This document shows positions 1-5,274 of a stretch of DNA of 7,309 bases, piece by piece. Location of the stretch: contig DQGV01000355.1 of NCBI GenBank assembly GCA_003524705.1, positions 1 through 7,309 of the forward strand. The letters run 5' to 3'. The notes beneath the pieces were generated by a model. That model made no database searches. It saw only the letters and a program-made list of their open reading frames with translations, and had not been told where the DNA came from. The stretch is from Anaerolineae bacterium. GTDB lineage: Bacteria; Chloroflexota; Anaerolineae; Anaerolineales; Villigracilaceae. The position numbers and the translations under genes were made by a program. The stretch's first letter is position 1; each line of letters begins with the position of its first letter.

Positions 1-279
1 GGCAGATTGGAACAAATTTACCTGAGGGCATTATATGAATTAGGGGACTTGTATTATAAAGATGGTCAACTTGAAAATTCAATCTCTATTTTTGAAAAAG
101 TTATAGAGAGTGACCCTATTGAAGAAAAAGCCTATCAGGCTGCTATGAAAGTTTATCATCGGCTAGGTCAGCGAGGCTCTGTTGTTCGTATTTATCAAAA
201 ATATATAGAAGTGATGAAAAAATATGATTTGAGTCCTTCTGATGATATGGAAGACCTGTATCGAAAACTAACAAAATAG
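1..279 (+). CDS. BTAD-domain (SARP/AfsR-like) transcriptional regulator, C-terminal fragment
   Basis: The reading frame is open from the first base, so the gene begins upstream of the window; the in-frame TTG at 7 is unlikely to be the true start. The visible 92 codons form an all-helical, TPR-like stretch that matches the bacterial transcriptional activator domain (BTAD). It has a 'LGDLYYKDGQLENSI' helix pair, the DP-x-EE-x-AY-x-AAM core, a 'YHRLGQRGSVVRIYQKY' helix, and the typical ending 'LSPSDDMEDLYRKL', equivalent to the 'LGVxPSxxTxxLY' end of this family. In family members the BTAD follows an OmpR-like winged helix, sometimes with AAA/NB-ARC or LuxR modules; none of these can be seen here. 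The protein would be a cytoplasmic DNA-binding regulator, with target unknown. A strong terminator follows after 21 nt, so the gene ends its transcription unit. Confidence 0.85.
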   Translation, partial: GRLEQIYLRALYELGDLYYKDGQLENSISIFEKVIESDPIEEKAYQAAMKVYHRLGQRGSVVRIYQKYIEVMKKYDLSPSDDMEDLYRKLTK

Positions 280-300
280 ATAACTTTGTCTTGTCCTTAA

Positions 301-335
301 AAATCAGCCTCAAATGAGGCTGATTTTTGTTTTTC
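301..335 (+). terminator. Rho-independent terminator of the BTAD regulator gene
   Basis: A perfect 11-bp stem (301-311 with 316-326) with a 4-base AAAT loop is followed directly by a T-rich run to about 335. It lies 21 nt after the regulator's stop codon and insulates the 407-1389 unit downstream. Confidence 0.93.
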
Positions 336-357
336 TTGAAGCCTATTTTGAAGCCTA
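336..357 (+). repeat. Two 10-bp direct repeats in the leader of the 407-1389 unit
   Basis: TTGAAGCCTA occurs at 336-345 and again at 348-357, a period of 12 bp. The pair sits between the upstream terminator and the first gene of the next unit. Each copy starts with a -35-like TTGAAG, but no convincing -10 lies at the right distance. It could be an operator or a chance or slippage duplication. No other copy was noticed in the window. Confidence 0.45.
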
Positions 358-406
358 GCGAGCAGTATCTTTGGGGCAATCAAACATAAAGAAAAGGAAG
401 ATACTC

Positions 407-550
407 ATGAAAAACAAACTTAACCTCCTCGCTTTATCCGCCTCCCAAATCAAGCGCGAGCACATTCAAACCCTATTTGTGGTGCTTTCATTAGCAATGC
501 TCGTTCTTGGTTTAGGCGCGCCAGAAGACAGCAACATCACCGGCCGATAA
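407..550 (+). CDS. Small single-pass membrane protein, 47 aa
   Basis: The ATG at 407 has a good ribosome binding site (AAGGAAG, 394-400) six bases upstream. The frame runs 47 codons to TAA at 548-550. The product has a charged, polar N-terminal half containing 'SASQIKREHIQ'. A hydrophobic helix of about 18-20 residues follows (roughly 21-39, 'TLFVVLSLAMLVLGLG'), then a short polar tail ending 'PEDSNITGR'. One transmembrane helix with the N-terminus inside is the simplest reading. I do not recognise a named family. The gene is the first of three tightly packed genes. The next gene begins at the very next base and in the same frame, so translation is almost certainly coupled. The strong RBS, the membrane helix and the conserved-looking operon position argue that it is real. 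Confidence 0.7.
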   Translation: MKNKLNLLALSASQIKREHIQTLFVVLSLAMLVLGLGAPEDSNITGR

Positions 551-1123
551 GTGATTCTGCTTTTTGCAGTCGCTTCTGGATTTGCCTTCGGCTTGGGGTG
601 GGCGCGTTGGCTTGGTCAACCCTACCAACCGCCCGCCCTCAAACACCTCTGGTTAGTATTTGTCTCTTTTTTGCCACAATTTATTGCCATCTACTTTCCA
701 AACACACGCGCGCAGATTTCAGATGAATGGGCGAGCGGAATCTTGATTGCTTCATTACTTGGGCTTTTGGGATTCGCATGGCTCAATCGAAACCTGCTTG
801 GGATGAAAATCCTGTTTGTAGGTGCAATACTCAACTTCACCGTTATAGTTGCGAACCGTGGTTTCATGCCGATAAGTCCGCAGACGGCGAGTCAGCTTGT
901 TTCAGAAGAAATCGTATCTGAGATTCCGATTGGAAGTCGCTTCGGCACCAAAGACATTCTCCTGCTTCCCGAACAGACTCGCTTCGAGATACTAGCGGAT
1001 CGATTCTTAACACCAACTTGGCTCAATTATCCTGTGGCATTCAGCCTCGGTGATGTTTTTCTCGCAATCGGAATATTTTTGTTATTAGCCATTCAAACTA
1101 AAAAAGAAAGGGACGTTCCATGA
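551..1123 (+). CDS. DUF5317 family integral membrane protein
   Basis: This is a 190-residue, very hydrophobic protein with about five predicted membrane helices (approx. residues 1-20, 33-50, 62-78, 84-101 and 165-182). The 'ANRGFMPIS' motif after the fourth helix (101-109) and 'LGDVFLAIGIFLLL' in the last helix are the features I associate with DUF5317, whose members usually carry 'NGGxMP' here. Length and helix count fit that family. The biochemical role of DUF5317 is not known to me. The start is GTG at 551, immediately after the TAA of the 47-aa gene. There is no separate Shine-Dalgarno, which suggests termination-reinitiation. Homologues also begin right at the first helix, which supports this start. 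The gene overlaps the next by four bases (ATGA, 1120-1123). The loop at residues 110-160 is probably extracytoplasmic, but its side was not established. Confidence 0.78.
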   Translation: MILLFAVASGFAFGLGWARWLGQPYQPPALKHLWLVFVSFLPQFIAIYFPNTRAQISDEWASGILIASLLGLLGFAWLNRNLLGMKILFVGAILNFTVIVANRGFMPISPQTASQLVSEEIVSEIPIGSRFGTKDILLLPEQTRFEILADRFLTPTWLNYPVAFSLGDVFLAIGIFLLLAIQTKKERDVP

Positions 1124-1389
1124 TTACACATTCAACCTACCAAACACAAATACAGATGACTTCATCATCTATCTCAACATCAAGCGGACTCACACGCGTC
1201 TTTGCCGCCGCAGTCGTTAGCCGTCAATTTTGCAAAATGCTTTTAAGTGACCCAGTCACTGCGTTGCAAAACGGTTATTTAGGTGAAACTTTCAAATTGA
1301 GCAATGAAGAACACAATTTATTAATTTCTATCCACGCTGAAAATCTTGCCGATTTAGCACGTCAAGTTAATAAAGCCTTACACAGATAA
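1120..1389 (+). CDS. NHLP-clan-like small protein (Os1348-type), 89 aa
   Basis: The ATG overlaps the DUF5317 stop codon (ATGA) and has its own RBS (AAAGGGA, 1107-1113). After a low-complexity Ser/Thr/Gln N-terminus (residues 1-24) comes a helical domain. It has the pattern R-x-x-AAAVVS-x-x-FC-x-x-LL-x-DP-x-x-AL-x-x-GY-x-GE-x-F-x-LS-x-EE, then 'ISIHAENLADLARQV'. The 'F..LL.DP..AL' plus 'LS.EE' arrangement resembles nitrile-hydratase-alpha-like leader peptides (NHLP clan, Os1348 family). In ribosomally made peptide pathways such a domain acts as a leader. Here no cleavable core follows: the protein ends shortly after the domain, with no Cys-, Ser- or Gly-rich tail, and no maturase is nearby. 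It may be a stand-alone repurposed version working with the two membrane proteins upstream. A C39-like peptidase 0.9 kb away lacks the transporter usual for leader processing. The family call is moderately secure; function is unknown. Confidence 0.65.
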   Translation: MITHSTYQTQIQMTSSSISTSSGLTRVFAAAVVSRQFCKMLLSDPVTALQNGYLGETFKLSNEEHNLLISIHAENLADLARQVNKALHR

Positions 1390-1391
1390 AT

Positions 1392-1480
1392 GCGAACTTG
1401 TTGATATCTTATTGAATTGCTTACTGGCGCGTCGGCGGAGTAAGGGGAATACCGATGCGAATACGGGGAAACTTGTTCGT
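1392..1480 (+). other. Structured 3' region between the NHLP-like gene and its terminator
   Basis: This stretch has no gene. An 8-bp stem (1428-1435 with 1452-1459, one G-U) encloses a 16-base purine-rich loop. An outer 6-bp helix can form between 1392-1397 and 1475-1480. TCGGCGG at 1432-1438 is identical to part of the 3' arm of the terminator downstream and can pair over 7 bp with that terminator's 5' arm (1494-1500). I recognise no known RNA family. It could be a 3' UTR element, a small RNA or a fortuitous fold. Confidence 0.35.
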
Positions 1481-1491
1481 TCTTTTGGGGA

Positions 1492-1523
1492 ACCCGCCGA
1501 GTATTACTCGGCGGGTGTTTTTT
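1492..1523 (+). terminator. Rho-independent terminator of the 407-1389 unit
   Basis: A GC-rich 10-bp perfect stem (1492-1501 with 1507-1516) with a TATTA loop is followed by GTTTTTT. The T-run lies only on the plus-strand side, so it serves the 407-1389 unit and not the convergent minus-strand gene that ends at 1531. Confidence 0.92.
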
Positions 1524-1530
1524 AGGTTAA

Positions 1531-2163
1531 TCACCTTGCTGTGATAACTACTGCTGTGGATTCGCAAAACTCTCCCCTACATACTGTTAAAACAACAACA
1601 TATTCTCCTTTTTTCTGGAAAGTATAAGAAAATTTACTACCACCGAAAGCCGGCTCATATACCATTGTGCTTCCAAGCCGAACTGACCAGGTATATTGAC
1701 AAACATTTTGAAAATTACATAACAAATCGGCACCGCCCTTCACATCCACAAAAGAGCCTTCGGCATTAAAGTTTACATTTAAAGGTGCCTTGCCTTCAGA
1801 GGCGCTAAATCTAAGCTGCGGTATCATCATCGCACCTGGCGTTGAAGTTACAGAAATTTCTTGAGTCATTTCTGCTGTAACAGTTGGTATATCTGTCTCA
1901 CTAATCTCTATATAAGGAGTGGCATCAGTTGGAAAAGGAAGAAATGTCTCTACTGGAAGTGTAGGAGTGGGAGTATCCTCAAAAGTAGCTTTATAAATTT
2001 CAAGTAGAAAAGGAGAGGCAAAAAACGCCGTCACACAGGCACTAATTAAGGTAAACAAAGCAACAATAATTGTCGTAGTTCGGTTGATTCTTGCTATTTC
2101 AATAGTTGATTCTTTTTGTGAATTTGAATTACCAGATTCAGTAGATTTATTTTTTTCAGACAC
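1531..2163 (-). CDS. Single-pass membrane protein with extracytoplasmic PKD domain
   Basis: The 210-residue product has a short polar cytoplasmic N-terminus, one transmembrane helix (about 31-53), a Thr/Pro-rich linker with 'TPTPTLP' (about 63-110), and a C-terminal PKD-like beta-sandwich (about 113-210). PKD features are 'RFSASEGKAPLNVNFNAEGS', a central Tyr-Thr-Trp strand, and 'FSYTFQKKGEYVVVLTV' matching the usual 'HTY..PGTYTVTLTV' end. Four cysteines (149, 155, 195, 200) in the domain could form disulfides, which fits an outside location. I chose GTG at 2163-2161 rather than the upstream TTG at 2190 because GGGAGG lies five bases before the GTG, while the TTG has no RBS. PKD domains usually mediate protein or polysaccharide binding on the surface. 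A promoter lies at 2205-2233. The partner is unknown; the envelope genes that follow on the other strand have similar linkers. Confidence 0.8.
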   Translation of the reverse strand: MSEKNKSTESGNSNSQKESTIEIARINRTTTIIVALFTLISACVTAFFASPFLLEIYKATFEDTPTPTLPVETFLPFPTDATPYIEISETDIPTVTAEMTQEISVTSTPGAMMIPQLRFSASEGKAPLNVNFNAEGSFVDVKGGADLLCNFQNVCQYTWSVRLGSTMVYEPAFGGSKFSYTFQKKGEYVVVLTVCRGEFCESTAVVITAR

Positions 2164-2168
2164 GTAAG

Positions 2169-2174
2169 CCTCCC
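2169..2174 (-). promoter_or_regulatory. Ribosome binding site that fixes the PKD protein's GTG start
   Basis: GGGAGG on the minus strand is separated by five bases (CTTAC) from GTG at 2163-2161. This is a near-ideal Shine-Dalgarno. It would lie inside the coding region if the upstream TTG at 2190 were used. Confidence 0.75.
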
Positions 2175-2204
2175 AATTTATAAGCAACAATGAATTATTT
2201 TAGT

Positions 2205-2233
2205 ATTGTATAAATTTCTAAAGAGAAAGTCAA
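2205..2233 (-). promoter_or_regulatory. Sigma-70-type promoter of the PKD-protein gene
   Basis: On the minus strand, the -35 TTGACT (2228-2233) and -10 TACAAT (2205-2210) are exactly 17 bp apart. Each differs from consensus at one base. The predicted transcript starts near 2198 and leaves a leader of about 35 nt carrying the RBS. Confidence 0.7.
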
Positions 2234-2300
2234 GTAGCAATAATCAAAAGTAGCCGAGGTAACTTTTAACAGACTACCTTAAAATCATTTCATCTACACA

Positions 2301-2309
2301 TGGTACACT
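2301..2309 (+). promoter_or_regulatory. Possible extended -10 element for the C39-peptidase gene (near-leaderless)
   Basis: TGG followed by TACACT (2304-2309) matches an extended -10 (TGnTAnnnT). The usual 7-base spacing puts the transcript start at or next to the ATG at 2317. No Shine-Dalgarno precedes that ATG, which agrees with leaderless or near-leaderless translation. No -35 stands out. Confidence 0.4.
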
Positions 2310-2316
2310 GACAAAC

Positions 2317-3549
2317 ATGAATAAAAAATGGACAAAAATTCTTATGTCACTAGCAGGCATTTTTCTGCTTGGTGTATTGATTTATCAAATCCCCGCTGTA
2401 AATTCACGTTTAGCATGGCGGTTAGACGTGTTACAAATTTACCTAAAAAACACAATTAATCCTATCGGTCCAGTACCAACCGCATTACCTGTTACACCAC
2501 AAGCAAATACTCCTACACCTTTACCAACAAACACCGTCATCGCGCAAGCACTGCCATCCATCACACCAACTTCTACATCTATTCCTCTGCCTGCACAAGT
2601 TCTAATGTCATCCCCACCGTATGAAAAACAAACACCAAATAATTGTGGACCCGCAACATTATCAATGGCATTGCACATGTATGGATGGGAAGGTGACCAA
2701 ACTGATATTTCAGATGTAATCAAACCTGTGACAGCCGACCGCAATGTAAACCCCGAAGAGATGCGGTATTACATCCGCACCCAAGCAGGTTGGTTAAATC
2801 TTGAATATCGAGTCGGCGGCACAATTGAAATCCTCAAACGTTTACTCGCCTCAAATTATCCAGTTATTGTTGAAAGTGTTACTTCACTTGACCCCGGCGA
2901 CGCGCTTGGACCCACTGACGATTTATGGGCGGCACATTATCTACTGCTAACAGGATATGATGATACAAAACAAGAATTTACGGTGCAAGATTCTTATCAT
3001 GGACCCGACCTCACCATTTCTTATGCACAACTCGAACAAGATTGGAAGCCATTCAACAATTTATACATGGTGATGTATTTCCCCCAATTTGAAGAAGAGA
3101 TGAAAACCCTGCTCGCCTCAGACTGGGATGCCAACCTGAATCGGCAATCAGCATTAGACTACAGCCAAACATTAATCTCCAGCGACACAGCCGATGCCTT
3201 CGACTGGTTCAACTATGGAAGCAATCTCGCCTATTTTGCACGTTATGAAGAAGCCGCACTCGCTTATGACAAAGCAAGAGAAATTGGTTTACCCTTAAGA
3301 ATGTTTCGTTATCAATTTGGTCCGTTTCTGGCTTACTTCCATTCTGGGAGAAATGATGATTTATTAGCACTGACAAATTATGCACGTGGTGTAACAGAAA
3401 TGTCTGAAGAAGCATGGCTTTGGTATGGGTATGGGTTATATCGCCAAGGTGATAATGCGGGTGCGCTCAAGGCTTGGCAAAAAGCGGATTCCATTAACCC
3501 AAATTTTTTTGAAGACCAAGCTCAAAAAGCCATAGATTTATTACAGTAA
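2317..3549 (+). CDS. Membrane-anchored C39-like cysteine peptidase with C-terminal TPR repeats
   Basis: The 410-residue product has an N-terminal signal anchor (basic 1-7, hydrophobic about 8-25), a Thr/Pro/Ser-rich linker (about 51-92, with 'NTPTPLPTNT'), and then a papain-fold C39-like domain (about 97-255). The catalytic set can be read directly: Gln105, nucleophile Cys110 in 'NNCGPATLSMAL', His207 in 'AAHYLLLTGYDD', and Asp225 in 'VQDSYHG'. The C-terminal third (about 280-410) is helical with TPR-like repeats ('WFNYGSNLAYFARYEEAALAYDKA', 'WLWYGYGLYRQGDNAGALKAWQKADSINPN'). C39 peptidases are best known for cutting Gly-Gly leaders inside ABC exporters. This one has no transporter module, so it is probably a surface peptidase with a TPR partner-binding tail; its substrate is unknown. 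It is followed after 9 nt by a SUMF1-like lipoprotein gene, probably in the same transcript. No RBS is visible; the start is chosen from the signal-anchor layout. Confidence 0.85.
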   Translation: MNKKWTKILMSLAGIFLLGVLIYQIPAVNSRLAWRLDVLQIYLKNTINPIGPVPTALPVTPQANTPTPLPTNTVIAQALPSITPTSTSIPLPAQVLMSSPPYEKQTPNNCGPATLSMALHMYGWEGDQTDISDVIKPVTADRNVNPEEMRYYIRTQAGWLNLEYRVGGTIEILKRLLASNYPVIVESVTSLDPGDALGPTDDLWAAHYLLLTGYDDTKQEFTVQDSYHGPDLTISYAQLEQDWKPFNNLYMVMYFPQFEEEMKTLLASDWDANLNRQSALDYSQTLISSDTADAFDWFNYGSNLAYFARYEEAALAYDKAREIGLPLRMFRYQFGPFLAYFHSGRNDDLLALTNYARGVTEMSEEAWLWYGYGLYRQGDNAGALKAWQKADSINPNFFEDQAQKAIDLLQ

Positions 3550-3558
3550 ACTTATTCA

Positions 3559-4512
3559 ATGAAAAAAATATATCTTCTCTTATGTTGTGTGGTCTTAATT
3601 TCTGCTTGCCAACCTGCACCAGAACCTACTCCTCAACCTTCTGCTACACCAATTGTTATTGCAACACAAACACCGACTATTATTCCTACACTGACAGAAA
3701 TTCCTGTATCAGCAACACCAATTCCTACGGCTACACCTGAGACGATAAAAATTTTAGCCAAAGATGGCATGACTCAAATTTACATTTCCAGTGGTACTTT
3801 TATGATGGGTGGTTTGGATGTGTATCGTGAAAATGATGAATTGCCTGCCCATGAGGTTTTTCTGGACTCATTTTGGATAGACCAAATCGAAGTTACTAAT
3901 GGCATGTATGGTTTATGTGTGCAAGCTGGTGAATGTAGAGTACCTGTGCAAACTCGTTCAAATAGACGTGAAGAATATTTTGGAAATGTAGAATTTCAAG
4001 ATTATCCTGTGGTTAACGTCACATGGTTTGATGCGAATGCTTATTGTGTATGGGCAGAGAGAAGATTGCCTACTGAAGCCGAATGGGAATATGCCGCGCG
4101 CGGAAATGACAAAAGGAATTTTCCTTGGGGTGATGAACCACCCAATGAATACACAGCAAATTTCATCAATTTGATTGGAGATACTTCACGGGTTGGAAGT
4201 TACCCCGAAGGTGCTAGTCCGTTTGGGGTGTTGGATATGGCTGGGAATGTATCGGAATGGGTATCTGATTTTTATCGCATGGATTATTATGCCAAATCAC
4301 CGTCTGAAAATCCTACAGGTCCATCAGCAGAAGAAGTGTTTAATGTGATGCGTGTGATTCGAGGCGCGTCTTTTCAGGATGAAGGTTATGATTTGCGTGT
4401 TTCTAATCGAAATTATATTGAAGGACCAAATCCGAAGGCACAACCAAATGAAGATGAATTTTATGGCAAGTATTCAGTCAAAATCGGTTTCAGGTGTGTA
4501 GCGGATGGTTAA
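3559..4512 (+). CDS. SUMF1/FGE-sulfatase-fold lipoprotein (copy A)
   Basis: The 317-residue product has a type II signal peptide with lipobox 'LISAC' (Cys17 would be lipidated), a Thr/Pro-rich stalk (about 18-62, repeated 'PTATP'-like units), and a SUMF1/FGE-sulfatase domain (about 66-315). Family hallmarks are present: 'GTFMMGG', 'DELPAHEV', 'FWIDQIEVTNGMY', 'YPVVNVTWFDANAYCVWAERRLPTEAEWEYAARG', 'FPWGDE', 'VGSYPEGASPFGVLDMAGNVSEWVSD', 'RVIRGASF', and the ending 'IGFRC'. Cysteines 120, 126, 163 and 313 are shared with copy B and may form disulfides. The segment after 'RGASF' carries Asp and Gly where formylglycine-generating enzyme has its two copper-binding cysteines, and no sulfatase is nearby. 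Oxidase activity is therefore doubtful and a binding role is more likely. It starts 9 nt after the C39 gene without a clear RBS, suggesting one operon. Confidence 0.85.
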   Translation: MKKIYLLLCCVVLISACQPAPEPTPQPSATPIVIATQTPTIIPTLTEIPVSATPIPTATPETIKILAKDGMTQIYISSGTFMMGGLDVYRENDELPAHEVFLDSFWIDQIEVTNGMYGLCVQAGECRVPVQTRSNRREEYFGNVEFQDYPVVNVTWFDANAYCVWAERRLPTEAEWEYAARGNDKRNFPWGDEPPNEYTANFINLIGDTSRVGSYPEGASPFGVLDMAGNVSEWVSDFYRMDYYAKSPSENPTGPSAEEVFNVMRVIRGASFQDEGYDLRVSNRNYIEGPNPKAQPNEDEFYGKYSVKIGFRCVADG

Positions 4513-4546
4513 ACAGAATCAGGTTTACCCGTAGAAATGAGGCGGG

Positions 4547-5230
4547 TTAGTCATCAATAAAACTGTAGCCACCAGGCCATGTCTTAATTAATTCAGTCAG
4601 GTTCATTTCTTCTTCTAGTTTTTTTCTGAGACGATAGACAACATTTTTTAGCAATACTACATCACCTTCTGCACCCCAGATGGTTTCTATAATTTCTTCG
4701 TTGGGGAAAACATAACCAGGTCGGCTCATTAAGAGATGTAAGAGACGAAATTCAAGGTTGGTGAGTTTAATTTCTTTTTTGTTTTTGCTAACCGCGGAAC
4801 GATGTGAAGGGTCTAGCCGTAAACGCCCGGTGTGATGTGGTTTCATGGGTTCGCTCCAACTGCGTTTTGACCACGCTAATATTTTTGCAAGAAAAATGGC
4901 TGGGCTAATGGGTTTGACCACGCATTCATCTACGCCGTTTTGATAGGCTTCGAGAATTTCTTGTTCGTTGTTATATGGAAGAAAAAGCAAAATTGGGCTA
5001 GCACTGATTGAGCGAAATTTTTTGCAAAGTTCAATTCGTTGTGGATGTGGTGCGTTGAGGTCAATAACGATTAGGTCTGGAATTTCTTCGGTGGAGCGTT
5101 GCATGGCACGCTCTACGGATGTTTCTACAATTGCGACTAATCCTTTATCACGGATGATGTATCCCCAAATGGGTGCTGTGGAATCTTGGTCACAGACAAT
5201 GAAAACGCGCGGGGAGTTTTGATTGTTCAT
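4547..5230 (-). CDS. Orphan OmpR/PhoB-type response regulator
   Basis: The 227-residue product has an N-terminal receiver domain (about 8-122) and a C-terminal winged-helix domain (about 134-226). In the receiver the phosphoacceptor is Asp57 ('PDLIVIDLN') and the conserved Lys is Lys106 ('VVKPIS'). The acidic pair is reduced to Asp14-Gln15-Asp16, and the usual Thr/Ser of the 'LTA' motif is Pro85, so phospho-switching may be altered. The output domain has 'LTNLEFRLLHLLMSRPGYVFPNEEI', 'IWG', the recognition helix 'NVVYRLRKKLEEE', and the wing 'IKTWPGGYSFID', all standard for OmpR-family DNA binding. The start ATG has a good RBS (AGGAA, 5237-5241). No histidine kinase gene is in the window. It lies divergent from SUMF1 copy B and convergent with copy A, and a tandem repeat just upstream is a plausible binding site. 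Confidence 0.9.
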   Translation of the reverse strand: MNNQNSPRVFIVCDQDSTAPIWGYIIRDKGLVAIVETSVERAMQRSTEEIPDLIVIDLNAPHPQRIELCKKFRSISASPILLFLPYNNEQEILEAYQNGVDECVVKPISPAIFLAKILAWSKRSWSEPMKPHHTGRLRLDPSHRSAVSKNKKEIKLTNLEFRLLHLLMSRPGYVFPNEEIIETIWGAEGDVVLLKNVVYRLRKKLEEEMNLTELIKTWPGGYSFIDD

Positions 5231-5264
5231 TTATGTTTCCTTGTTACTAACAAAGTTGTAAGTG

Positions 5265-5270
5265 ATTATA
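5265..5270 (-). promoter_or_regulatory. Consensus -10 box of the response-regulator gene
   Basis: TATAAT on the minus strand predicts a transcript start near 5258 and a leader of about 27 nt with the RBS. No canonical -35 is present. The expected -35 position (about 5287-5293) falls inside the tandem repeat at 5275-5294, an arrangement typical of activator-dependent promoters. Confidence 0.6.
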
Positions 5271-5274
5271 TGCC

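Noticed and set aside
143..379. Minus-strand open frame of 78 codons.
   Set aside because: It lies antisense to the BTAD gene and crosses its terminator hairpin, and the translation shows no domain.
727..921. Plus-strand open frame of 64 codons inside the DUF5317 gene.
   Set aside because: It overlaps out of frame a gene with clear family features and has no RBS or recognisable product.
1120..1389. RiPP precursor peptide with a modifiable core.
   Set aside because: The NHLP-like region runs almost to the C-terminus, with no Gly-Gly site or Cys/Ser/Thr-rich core, and no modifying enzyme is encoded nearby.
2439..2744. Minus-strand open frame of 101 codons.
   Set aside because: It is antisense to the linker and catalytic Cys region of the C39 peptidase; its Val/Gly-rich translation is what antisense of a Thr/Pro linker gives.
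2317..3549. Bacteriocin-exporter (ABC-C39) annotation for the peptidase.
   Set aside because: There are no ABC-transporter membrane or ATPase domains; the N-terminus is a signal anchor and the C-terminus is TPR-like.
4363..4506. Possible variable region of a diversity-generating retroelement, because such elements often target the C-terminal part of SUMF1/C-lectin-fold proteins ending in 'GFR'.
   Set aside because: No reverse transcriptase, accessory gene or template repeat copy is in the window, and the differences between copies A and B are spread over the whole domain and include length changes, not adenine-specific substitutions in a short block.
4513..4546. Terminator between the convergent copy A and response-regulator genes.
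   Set aside because: Only a 5-bp ACCCG/CGGGT stem with an 11-base loop could be found, without a T-run on either strand.
4968..5222. Plus-strand open frame of 84 codons opposite the response regulator.
   Set aside because: It lies entirely antisense to the well-supported receiver domain and has no RBS.
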